Below, piece after piece: positions 47,721-59,100 of a stretch of 64,000 bases of DNA. The first letter of the stretch is position 1. Each line of letters starts with the position of its first letter. The translations under genes and the position numbers were made by a program. The DNA is taken from NCBI RefSeq assembly GCF_018691265.1, contig NW_024881321.1, positions 20,985,198-21,049,197 on the forward strand, read 5' to 3'. The notes beneath the pieces were generated by a model. That model had not been told where the DNA came from. It was given only the letters and a program-made list of their open reading frames with translations, and made no database searches. Origin of the DNA: Tyto alba (taxonomy: Eukaryota > Chordata > Aves > Strigiformes > Tytonidae).

Positions 47721-48213
47721 TGTTGTTGTTTGAGCCTGTGCTCAGCAGCTAAACACCACACAGTTACTCACCCACCCTCCCCCCACTTGGGAATGGGAAG
47801 GGAATCAGAGGGGCAAAGGGAGACTCACGGGTTGAGATAAAAACAGTTTAATAACAGTAACAGAACAATATGCTGACAGCAGTATCAGCAGGTAATGTAC
47901 AATACAGCTGCTCACCACCCACTGACCAACACCCACCTGCTCCCAGCCAGCAATCCCAAACACAAAGGCACCACAGCAACACTCCCAGAAGTGAGAGCCC
48001 CACCTGGCCCACTCCTGCCTTTATATAGTGAGCACAATGTCACATGACATGGACTATCAGCCAATCCGGGCCCAGCCCTCCAGCTGTGCTCCCCCCGCCC
48101 CCGCACACAGGTGAGGGCACTAGGACCTGGGGAGCCCCTGGGGTCTCAGTGTGCTGCAGCACTCCTCCCACTGCCAAACCAACAGGAACTCTGTTCCAGC
48201 CTGAACCAGGACA
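47721..48213 (-). mobile_element. Solo LTR, ERVL-like family D, nested in CR1, reverse
   Basis: 493 bp. Plus-strand start TGTTGTTTGAGCCTGTGC, end CTGAACCAGGACA. The flanks TCACC and CCACC match at four of five bases, and the CR1 sequence reads on cleanly when the LTR is taken out. Sense-strand TATATAAAGGC lies near 48020. It is GC-rich and the ends resemble family B, but the body is different. Confidence 0.85.
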
Positions 48214-48564
48214 CCACCTTATTGTATATATAAGGAGGGCTTATAAGAAAGATGGAAGGAGACTTTTTACCAGAGTCTACAGTGACAGGACAAAGGATAA
48301 TAGTTTTAAACTGAGAGTAGATTTAGACTGGACATAAGGAAGAAATTTTTTACAGTGAGGGTGGTGAGACACTGGAACAGGTTGCCCAGTTAAGCTGTGG
48401 ATGTCTCATTGTTGGACATGTTCAAGGCCAGGTTGGATGGGATTTTGAGCAACCCCATCTAGTTGAAGATGACTCTACCAATAGCAGGGAGGGTTGGACT
48501 AGATGATCTTTAACAGTCCATTCCAACACAAACCATTCTATGATTCTGTGATTCCATGATTATA
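48214..48564 (+). mobile_element. CR1 LINE 3' end (right part of split copy)
   Basis: Continues from 47720 through GGTGAGACACTGGAACAGG and AAGGCCAGGTTGGATGG to the tail CCATTCTATGATTCTGTGA at about 48564. Confidence 0.9.
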
Positions 48565-48585
48565 GAAAACTAACAAACCTTACAT

Positions 48586-49127
48586 TGCCGGGCTGGGCGA
48601 GCCCCGAGGACCTAGCCAAGGAGGAAGAACACAGCTGACTCAGTATGAGTGATAAAGCGTGCTTCAGTTTATTGATTTTCATTACAGCCTTTTATAATCC
48701 TTCTACTAATTATGCCTACTAGTCACTAGCTGATTGGCTTAAGCTCTAAAGGTCGTATTCGCACAGTCCACCTACTTGCAGTTAGCTTACAGCACAAGCT
48801 TCTCATAACACTCAGTTTCTCATGCTACTATTTCTAATTCCTCTTGACTTGTTTTCGATACACAACAGTACCATAACACGATGTTTCTCAGACCACCATT
48901 ATCATAACACTAGGTTTCTCAGACCACTATTCCTAATTCCTCTCAACCTGTTTTCAACATACCACGGTACACAAGGCCAAAGCATCCTTGACATTCCTCA
49001 TGTATCAGCAGCTGCGAGCAGCTGCAGGCAAACCCTAGTGAGGCCCAGCAACAGCAGCTAGAGCAGGCTCTGATCATACAATTGCTCGGTGGGCTCAGGA
49101 CCCTTGTCTCTGAGCCATTCTCCAACA
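48586..49127 (-). mobile_element. Solo LTR, family A variant with different R/U5, reverse
   Basis: 542 bp with a perfect 6-bp duplication TTACAT (48580-48585 and 49128-49133). From about 48708 to 49127 it matches U3 of the provirus LTR closely. From 48586 to about 48707, covering promoter, R and U5, it is unrelated: plus-strand start TGCCGGGCTGGGCGAGCC rather than TGCGGAGCCGCAG. A sense TATAAAA (48691-48697) and AATAAA (48668-48673) are still present. This is a separate subfamily made by exchange at the U3/promoter border. Confidence 0.9.
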
Positions 49128-49133
49128 TTACAT

Positions 49134-50938
49134 CAATATAAATACATGGATCTATTGCAAATTCTCTATCTATTTTTCTTCAAATACAAAATGTGCTACA
49201 GCTTCAGTAATTTTTAAGGCAATTAAAAAAAAAATCAGGCTTTATCACTTTTTGTATTTGAAGAGAAATGGTTGCCTTAAGTCATAAAATCTGAGTGAAA
49301 GGTTTTACTCTAGTAGTACATTAGGTACCAGTAAGAAAGCTAATGCTTAGAATTAATCTATGTATTCAAAGCTAACTTAAAGGTTGTAACCGCATTTCAC
49401 TGGTGTTTCCCTGTCACTCTCCACTATGAACAGTAGTGGACTTGTGAATATTGAGGCTACATTTTAGAATGTCAAAGGAGGTGTTCAGGAAGACACAGAA
49501 TAATTACTACCCTAATAATATACATGATGAGATATATTATTCTTTCTTTCCAGCTATTAGGTGTTATGAAATATCACTGTGCAGTTCAGTTTTTCAAATA
49601 TTCTAAATTTATTCTATTTGTTTGAAAAATAAACATGCTATAGTCGAATTTAGTCTTTAATCTGTTCTTTTCAAGAAATGTCAGTTTGTTAGGGCCTAAA
49701 AGTGTATGTATTGATGATTGAGGTGCATATTTCACTGGGTTAATTTAAATTCACTGCACACTTTTTAATACACATACAAAACCTCGAGCATATTAATATA
49801 TGTCTTGAAAATGTTCAGTTTTTTCATAGTTGACTTGAGGAGCTGATTACTTTTGTAACAGCAAAGTCATCTGTGCATTACAGTTTTATTCCATTATCTA
49901 CGTAGCTATAAGATTTCCTTCAGGTTGACTTATGTTTATACCTTAGAGTAACTCACTGGCTTTTAAATTAAAGTGTGCAGAAGTTTAAGAAGCTGTCTGA
50001 GGGGAAGGTTAAGATGTTGTCTGAGGATTTATTTCCTTTATTTGGTTGGCTTCAGTCCTTGTGCAATTCTGAATCTACATATATGCTAATGAAGAACCAC
50101 ATGGGCAGAAAATAAAGTTAAAATCTGAGGGATTTTTTTAATTGCTGAAGATTCTAACATCTCAGAAAACTGTAGAACAACACTGAAACGGCTGTTTTTA
50201 GAATTTAACTAAATCTGTTTCATTTTTAATCCACATAAAGTATTTAAATACATTTTTTTTTCTAAACCCTGGCAATTATTAAGATGTGGGGTTTTAGAAA
50301 ATCATCTTTTATATTCATAAAAAACACTTTGTAATAATTGCCTTTTAAAAATATTTTTCAGTGAAACAGATACCTCGGCTCATCTTTTATTAATTTTAGT
50401 TACATATTGCATTAATTAACAACATTAATAGGCAGATTTTCAGTGTGTTATTCAGATGGAAGAACTAAGATTTAAAGATATGAATGAATTATAAACTAGA
50501 TTCAGAATATGAGTTGCTCTGGTTTTGTCTCTGTAAAACTGGGTATCAGCATCCTTGGGAGAATCCAAAATGTCAGTAGCTATTTTGCAGTTTCAGTGAT
50601 CATTAGAAACTATGCTCTAGTCCCCAAAAATTATTTTTTTGGCCCTTCAGTGGACTTGCTCCAGTATAGTGTTTTGCTAATTGAAGGGATTGACAGAAAG
50701 GACTCAGAAAGAATAGACATATTTTACTATCTATTGCAAAATAACACAAAACATAAGATAATACATTTAGTCAGAATGATGTTTATTACACTCTAGCTAT
50801 AAGCAGCAAAGAGAATAAACAAGATAATGCTTCTTAGCCTTAAAATAATATGACAAGAAAATAAAGCAAGACAAGGCAATGCATCTAATCATTACTACAT
50901 TAAGTCAGTGATAGTGATTAAGAAAGATACATCACCAA
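49134..50938. other. Unique AT-rich DNA
   Basis: No gene or recognised transposon. The frame at 50509-50796 has no domain or context to support it. Confidence 0.55.
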
Positions 50939-51479
50939 TTGTCCTAATACTTTACCATCAACCAGATCCACAGGGAGCCCTGGTTGCAGCGAGGATTTGG
51001 AGAACCTTTCTCAGTAATTGGGAGTTCCTACGCAGTGCGTCCACTTGTTGGTGAGGTCCCCAAAGTCACTGCAAGAGGGTCCAGCTTTGATAGTGTTGAA
51101 TAAACAGGTTTCAAACTTTGAGTGTGGAAACATCTGACATCCCCTCCCTGTTGGTTTTCACCCAAAGCCTGGCCAGGGCTTAAGGAGGAACCCAAGGTAA
51201 GGCATGTGTATTTATTTGGGCTTTAACCACATATTTCTCAACAGGGTCTGATGTCTGGCCTCACAACCTTACTTTATGCTGCTAAATCAAGAAAGATCAG
51301 CTGATTGGCTATTGTTACATAATGAAATTACAACAGAGTTTCTATAGATAAATATACTAAGATAGACTAGTAATACATTATATACATGGCTAATACTACA
51401 TATGATTAGTACTATATTGTGGGGTGTTGAGATTCATCTAGAGGTCATTTTCAGTTCTGGCCTGTTGGTCAGGCCTCAG
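50939..51479. mobile_element. LTR-like stretch, unclassified
   Basis: Less AT-rich than its surroundings, with AATAAA words on both strands (plus strand at about 51102; minus strand at about 51210) and LTR-like short pyrimidine blocks. The left end TGTCCTAATAC and right end TCAGGCCTCAG could be either strand's termini. I could not pair target duplications or decide the orientation. Confidence 0.35.
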
Positions 51480-51715
51480 TACTTCATATATCAACATCAC
51501 AGTACTCCAGGTGTGTCCTCACCAGTGCTGAGTAGAGGGGAATATTCACCTCCCTCAACCTGCTGGTGATGCTCTGCCTAAGTGTTGGAACCCAAAGGCT
51601 ATTGGCCTTCTTTGCTGCAAGAGCATATTGTTGGTTAATGATCAAATGTTGGTACACTGGGACTCCCAGGTCCTGCAAAGTTGATTTCACTTTCAGAATC
51701 ATTAATAACCTTTAG
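51480..51715 (-). mobile_element. CR1 LINE internal fragment
   Basis: Minus strand reads CR1 C-terminal coding (LGVPVYQHLIINQQYALAAK, REVNIPLYSALVRTHLEYC) with the known AGTACTCCAGGTGTG block. The 3' tail is missing. Confidence 0.85.
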
Positions 51716-52029
51716 TTATTCATCCCTATTTACATGAAACGAATCCCTTTGGAGCCCAGCTAATTAACAAGACATTCAGTAGTTCTTTTCAAAATACAAT
51801 GGTTAGGATTTTTCAGAAACTAAGTGACTTAAATTCTGTGTTAAATAGTATGTTTTTATGTCCACAAGGCTGATTGCTATGCATGCCTACACAAAAACAT
51901 ATATGTGTATCCATATCTACAAATACTACAAATATGTATATTTATGTGCTTAATATTTTTATAAATTATCTGGACATAGCAATCTAATGTATGTTAAATA
52001 AATTTGCATATGATGCTAAATTAGGAGTT

Positions 52030-52499
52030 GTGGACTCTCTCAAGGATAGAGAGGAGGGCAACCAAGATAGTGAAAGGTCTTGAGGGCAAGACTAACAAGG
52101 AGCAGATGAAGTCATTTGGCTTGTTCAACTTGGAGAAGAGAAGGCTGAGGGGTGACCTCATTGCAGTCTACAACTTCCTCAGGGTGGGCAGTAAAGCTGG
52201 AGGTCCAGACCTCCTCTCTCTGATGACCAGCAATAGAACATGAGGAAATGGAATGAAGCTGCATCCGGGGAAGTTCAGGTTGGACATTAGGAAAAGGTTC
52301 TTCACTGAGAGGGTGGGTGGTCACTAGAACAGGCTCCAGGGAGGTGGTCATGACACCAAGCCTGTACAAGTTCAAGGAGCATCTGAATGTTGCTCTTAAT
52401 CATATGGTTTAATTTTAGGTAGGCTGCAATAAGCAGGGAGTTGGACTCAATGATCCTTATGGGTTCCTTTCAACTTGTGATACTTTATGATTTTATTCT
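52030..52499 (+). mobile_element. CR1 LINE 3'-end fragment (different subfamily)
   Basis: Begins with RIERRATKIVKGLEG-type coding and ends with GGACTCAATGATCCTTATGG and a tail near 52499. The GGGTTCCTTTCAACTTG end differs from the ATTCTATG-tailed copies, so it belongs to another CR1 subfamily. Confidence 0.85.
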
Positions 52500-53093
52500 A
52501 TATACACACATGCATAAAAGAAAGTATACACAAAAGCTAGCCAAATGATTACTGTCCATGGTACAAAGAATACTAGATTTTAATTCCTGGTAGTTTTTGT
52601 ATGTGCTTTTCCACCATGGATCTAAATCTATGGAGTGGCCCTATTTCAGCTTGCAGTAAGAAAGAAAAAAAAAAATGCTGTACCACATACTGTGAGGCAA
52701 ATGAGATAATTACAAATTGCAGTTGTAACCCCAAAGGATTTAGGAATACAACTTAGGGAGGTTAGCATTTTGTATTCCTATACCAAACAGCTTCAAACTC
52801 AAAGCATCCCACATAGTTCACAAGCCATTCAGACAATCAAAAGAGCAGACCCGAATACAAAACAAAACCAGGTCTCTGCAAAGTTGCTTCTTCAGTGTAA
52901 GATCACAGTAGATCTTTTCCTTGAGTCAAAAGCGGTACCAGTCCTTGAAACCTTAGTCTAGACCATTAATCAGACTTCATACTTCATTTCAGTATCACTC
53001 TTTCTTCTTAATGTTAATGGAATTGCAAAACTTTCAGCTTTGTGCTATTATTTTAAATCTCACTTATGAAAACAAAGAAATATATCAAACATT
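52500..53093. other. Unique DNA between CR1 copies
   Basis: No gene or recognised repeat seen. Confidence 0.6.
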
Positions 53094-53226
53094 CATAGAG
53101 TCATAGTATGGTTTGGGTTGGAAGGTACCTTAAAGATCATCTAGTTCCAACCTCCTTTCCATGAACAGGGACATCTCCCACTAGATCACGTTGCTCAAAG
53201 CCCCATCCAACCCAGCCCTGACCATT
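53094..53226 (-). mobile_element. CR1 LINE 3' end (part of split copy)
   Basis: Inverted tail CATAGAGTCATAGTATGG followed by AAGATCATCTAGTTCCAACC. It joins 54328-56045 once the LTR and its CCATT duplication are removed. Confidence 0.9.
53222..53226. repeat. Target-site duplication (CCATT)
   Basis: Repeated at 54328-54332, on the two sides of the nested LTR. Confidence 0.85.
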
Positions 53227-53571
53227 AGGCGTGGTTTGAGCCTGGTCAGCAGCCAACCACCACGCAGCCACTCTTTCTCCCTTCTCTTCCGGCAATAAGA
53301 AGGGACAGAAGGCCAGGATTGGGGGTTCGAGAGAGGACTGGGATGGGGAAAAATCACCCTTTATGGTCACGAGCAAAAGGCAGGTTCATTAGGGGAAGGA
53401 AAAAAAGAATATACATTTATTACAGACATTAACAACATGTAACAGAGTAGGACAGTGAGAAGCATTGCCACATCTTGAGAACACCTTCGTCCAACCCCTC
53501 CCTTCTTCCCAGGCTCAGTTCTGCTCCTGATATCTCTACCTCCTCCCCCAGTGGCGCAGGGGCAGGGAATG

Positions 53572-53606
<35 letters not shown>

Positions 53607-54327
53607 TGCAGTCAGTGCTGCCGCTTTTTCCATCTTCGGTAGGGGGAGCTTCTGGAACTTGTTCCCCCTGCTCCATCGTGGTCCCCCTCTCACAGGAGAC
53701 AGTCCTCTACAAACTTTCTCTAATGTGAGTTCCTCCCATGGGCTGCAGCGTTCCCCACAGTGTTCCATCATGGGTCACTAACTTTCTCCGACTGGATTCC
53801 CTCCCATGGCTGCAGCCCTTCCCGAGCTGCTCTTGCGTGGGACACCCCCACATGCTGAAATCCTGCCAGCGCTGAATTACAGCAGCGGGTCTAACTTTTC
53901 CCACAAGACCCTGGCCTTCTTCAGGCACAGCACCTTGATCAACCAGGTGGAAATCACAGGCCATAAATCAATGTCTGCTCCACTGTAGATCTTCATGGGT
54001 GGCAGGGGGGGCTGCCCTGCCGTCTCACCACAGGATACAAGGGGGTCTCTGCTCTGGCACACCTCCCCCCTCCTTTCTTCCTCCGTTCCTCCATTGACCT
54101 CGGTGTTCACGCACCTGCAGCAACTCCTCCTCACAAGTCCCACTGCCCGTCACAATGTCTTTTCTTAAATACATTATCGCAGAGGCACAGCTGATTGGCT
54201 CACTTTCCAAACAGAAGTGGAGCTAACTTGGATCTGGGGGATCTTCGAGAAGCTTCTCAGAGGGGCTATCCCTATAGCCCCCTCCCCTGCCATGAAAAAA
54301 AAACCACCACTCACTGAACCCAGGACA
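53227..54327 (-). mobile_element. Solo LTR, ERVL-like family B, nested in CR1, reverse
   Basis: 1101 bp, the longest family B copy. The terminal TG has mutated (plus-strand AGGCGTGGTTTGAGCC), while the other end ACCCAGGACA is intact. Sense AATAAA at 53416-53421 and a TATTTAAG-type promoter at about 54163-54170. A GT microsatellite (about 53574-53602) has arisen inside. Confidence 0.9.
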
Positions 54328-56045
54328 CCATTCCAGGGAGGGGGACATGCACAGCCTCATTGGGCAACCTGTTCCAACATCTCACCATGCTCACAGGAAA
54401 TAATTTCTTCCTTATATCTAAACTAAATTTGCCCTCTGTCAGTTGAAAACTGTTACCCCTTGTCCTATCACTATATTCCCTGATAAAGTGTCCCTCACCA
54501 TCTTTTGTGTAGGCCTCCTTTAAGTACTGGAAGACTGCTATAATGTCTCCCTGGAGCTTTCCTTTCTCTAGGCTGAACAACCCCAACTCTCTCAGCCTGT
54601 CCTCATAGAGGAGGTGCTCCAGCCCCCTGATCATCATTGTGGTCCTCCTCTGGACCTGTTTGAGTAGGTCCATGTCTCTCTTATGTTGGGGACCCTAAAA
54701 CTGACACATTACTCCATGTGGGGTCTCAAAGAGAGCAGAGAAGATGGGTAGAATCACCTCCCTTGACCTGCTAGTCACACTTCTCTTCATGCAGCCCAGA
54801 ATATGATTGGCTTTTGGGGCTCTGAGCACACGTTGCTGGCTCATAGGCAGCTTTCCATCCACTATGACTCCCAAGTCCTCCACAGACTGTTCTCAATCCA
54901 CTCATAACCCAGCCTGTAGTCATCATGGGATTGCTTTGACATGTATGTAGGACCTTTAATTTCACTTTGGTGAACTTCATGAAGTTTGCAACTCTCAAGC
55001 CTGTCCAGTTCCCTCTTGATGGCATCCCTTCCCTCCAGTGTGTCAAACCCACCACGCAGCTTGGTGTCATCAACAAACTTGCTTAGGGTGCACTCAATCC
55101 AACTGTCCATGTCTCCAGCAATGGTGCTAAACAGCATTCAGACATCAAGCTGTTGACTACAACACTTTGAGTACCACCATCCAGTCAATTCCTTACACAT
55201 CAAGTGGTCCATCCATCAAATCCATGTCTCTCCAATTCAGAGACAAAGATGTCATATGTAATATTGTCCAGTGCTTTGCACAAGTCCAGGTAGATGATGC
55301 CAGTTGCTCATCCCTTACTCAACAACACTGTAACCCCATCATAGAAGGTCATAAAATTTGTCAGGAATGATTTGCCCTTACTGAAACCGTATTGGTTGAC
55401 ACCAATCACCTCCTTATTTTCCATGTGCCCTAGCACAGTTTCCAGGAGGATCCACTTCATGATCTCGACAGGCACATAGGTGAGACTGACTGTTCTGTAG
55501 TTCCCTGGGTCTTCCTTTTTTCCATTTTTAAAAATGGGGGTTATGTTTCCACTTTTCCTGTCAGTGGGAACTTCACTAGACTGCCACGACTTCTCAAATA
55601 TGATAGATAGTGGTTTAGCCACTTCATCTGTCAGTTCCCTGAGGACCCACAGATGTATCTCATCAGGTTCCATGGACTTGTGTACCTTCAGGTTCCTTTA
55701 TTGGTGTTGAACCTGATCTTCTCCTACGGCGGTCAGTTCTTCATTCTCCCAGTCCCTACCTTTGCCTTATGTGATTTGGGCACTGTGGCTGGAGCCTTTA
55801 CTGGTGAAGACTAAGTCAAGTCATTAAGTACTTCAGCCTACTCCATATCCTGGGTAACCAGGTCTCCCGTTTCCTTCTGGAGAGGGCTCACATTTTCCCT
55901 AGTCTTCCCTTTATCACTGATGTACCCATAGATGTTTTTTCTTGTTGTCCATGATGTCCGTGGCCAGATTTAATTCTCTCAGGGCTTTGGCCTTCCTAAC
56001 CTGATCCATTACTTTATAGCTCAATGTTTTGTACCTTCTACAGGG
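54328..56045 (-). pseudogene. CR1 LINE ORF2 remnant, reverse transcriptase (minus strand)
   Basis: The longest reverse-transcriptase stretch in the window. From right to left: start of the domain at 55308-55673 ([45 protein letters not shown]), then a gap with stops, then the catalytic area at 54862-55137 where F-A-D-D reads FVDDTKL (both aspartates kept), then the C-terminal region (54695-54883 and 54311-54673). Frame changes and stops break it into at least four pieces. The upstream linker is seen to about 56045, where the element is truncated. It serves as the reference for what is missing in the copy at 9750-12160. Confidence 0.9.
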
Positions 56046-56148
56046 AAAATCTGGAAAATTGGATGTAGCATATGTAGGTGAAGGCCTTACCTTGTGTGTC
56101 TCAGAAGATTCAAAATTTCATTGTTGCTATTGATTCAGTGATATTTAG

Positions 56149-56179
<31 letters not shown>

Positions 56180-59100
56180 AAACAAACAAACAAAAACCAA
56201 ACCACAAAACTGTGTGCAGTTCTTCAGTATTGAGAGGATACTTGCAATACAACTGCCTTCATCAGGATGATATTATCCAAACACACTTTATACCACATTT
56301 ATTCTTGTGATATGCCACTAACTGGTATATTTTAATGAATTTTTTTTTTCTATTTTCATTTACCATTTTATTATTTAACATTCCTATAGAGTATCACAAA
56401 TTAAATGTCTCTCCTCTTGCTGACAACTAACTGTACAGGTGAGTCTGCTTCTTAGAACTCAGCTACCTCAGCTGTTCTTAGGTGTGGGACCAGTGTAGCT
56501 TACACTGTTTTTCCTGACAGACCTTCAGCACAAATTTTGGAAAGTCCAGAAGTTCTGATAAAAATGTAATTAAAAAAAAAAAAAAAAAGAGTATTGAATT
56601 CAATTTTGGGTCATGAAATAGAAATAAATAAAGGAGAGATACAACCATGAGTGAACTACCATTCACTTTCACACAGAATGTATTTGTTAAAATTTAATAA
56701 AAGTTGCAAGGTCGAGTATATGATTTAAGAATGACAGAAATCATATGGTCTATGCAAATCTCTGTGTTCTTGACACAAATATCATGAAGTTGAATTTAAT
56801 TACTTGATCAAATAATCTCTTGTTAAAGCTTTTTCTTACTGTTGCATCTATGATTTCATGCTTTATATTTCATGCTATTCACACCCTGCTCCAGAAACAG
56901 GAATGTCTTCTGCTTGTATATGTAGTGTTTTGTAACTGTGCATTTGCTTCACAACGTATTTTCAAAACTGTTTTGTGAACAGAGAGTAGTACTATTATTC
57001 TCATTTTTTAAATGAAAAATGAGGGGAGATTAAGATAAATTTTTTTCACTAAACTTCAGTATCAATGTGAAAGTTTTTCAGGTTACTTCATTGTATACAA
57101 CATACACATTTCCCATTTGCCTTGTTCATTTTTCTCCGTAAGCTTCCAAATTTGGCTTACCCTTTCATGCTTCTTCTGTATCCTCAGCAGTTCCCTCCAC
57201 ACCTTATAATTTTTTTAATTATCTTTATCTTTGAGCAGGAAGGATATAACAACAGGTTGTGAGCAGCACAAAATTAATTCTGTCTAATTTTGGCCTTTTA
57301 CTAGTTTGTTATCTAATCAGAGTCATAATTAATGGAGATAGACCTTCACCAGAGGGAGATTTGAACTGTCTTCCTTAAGCATTTCTGCTGGAACAATATG
57401 AATTATGCTCTAGAACTGTGGTGAGTGCAATTTGGACTACTTAGGAGCAGAGTAGACACAGGTTAAGACAAAACCAAAAGTAACTGAAGAAGAGAACATG
57501 CAAAGTCTCACTTAGACAAAGACTATTAGAAATTCTGGAAATTTTCAGACTTACCACCTTTTAAAAAACTTCATAGTTCTGCTTATTTGTTGTTTGCCTA
57601 TCTATGCATCTGTTCTTCCAGGACAATTAAGTAAAATTTCATAGACATGAATCTTGTTCTGCCTATGTTCATTTCACATACAGTGATTACAGTTTCATGA
57701 ATAGGGTACTATTGATTACAAGGAAATGAAGGAAAAATCTTGCCTTGTTTTATCTTTTTGGGCCATTGTAACAGGTCAAGCAAATCTTGTAGTATTTTGA
57801 TTAAAGTCAGCATTTCAGGAGGAAAATCTGTTTGCTTGTATTCTAGCAGTGTACTGGAGAAAAATGTATTTAGTCATACATTTTAAAAAATAATAATGCT
57901 ACTTAGAATGCAGAGTCATATGTTAGGAAGTTTTACTAACACAGTGTTTTCCCTTTTCATATAATTTACATTAAATAAATAAACACACAAAAAATAGCAT
58001 GTTATATTTATTATAACAATAATCTACATATTATTGGTTTATATATATATTATATATTTTTTGAAAATATAATTCCATAGAGAGCTTGTTACTTTTTCTG
58101 CTGTATACATGAATAAACTGCATGAGCTCTGAAAACATAGATGAGATAAAATATTTTCTCCAATTTCAAAACATTATCTCCAGTTTCTGTTTCTACTTGG
58201 ATAGAGCAATATTATGTCAATAACACTGGAAAAAGTATAAGGAAACATGATGCTTAAATATTTAGAATTTATGCAAAATACACATATATTTCCAAGATAC
58301 AAAATTCCAAATGGGTAAAATGGGAAAAGTTTGTAGCGAAAAGCAGGAAATAGACTGGAAGAGATAAAAATAAACAGCAATCTATTATTTTATAATATAA
58401 GAAATCAAATGTAATTCACAATTTAAACAAAGCATGGGCTAGCACAGCATGCCTGTAGCAAGTAATTTATGAAACAATTGAGACATTCTGATAACAGTCT
58501 TGTGATAGAAGACTCACCCTAACTCCTTACGGTAGAATAAGAAAATGAAGATATGCAGTAAACAAAGATGAGATATACCATTAAAACAGATTACCTAATA
58601 ATTTCAAAATTACATGAAAATTTATATTTAAGTTTTAATTTTCATATTGATTTTAGGATTTCAGATATACAAAGTGAATTTATAGCAAGGCATAGAAGAC
58701 CATAACTTCCAGTCTCCATTCTGTAGGAAAATACAGTTTCCAGTGAATTAAGATATTTTGTGTACAGAATAAAACTCCAAAGGAGGAGAACAAGTATGTT
58801 TTTTACTGTTGCTGCTAAATAACATTCTATTTATCTAGTTACACAAACAGTTTACCTTTGTAAATGTCATCTTATTTTGATTTTTAATTCTGATAATATT
58901 TTTCCTTAGTTTTCATCTGAACACTGTGAAGTCTCTCTATTAAAGTAAAGGATGCATGCTGAATTTTAAATGGTTTTACATATGTTATTTTTTTCTTTTT
59001 GTCACCAAATACGTTAACATTCCAGGTTATTTTTGCATATTTATTTTTCTGCATTGCATCACAAATTGTAGTATTCAATGCATTTATTTTGGTACATAAT

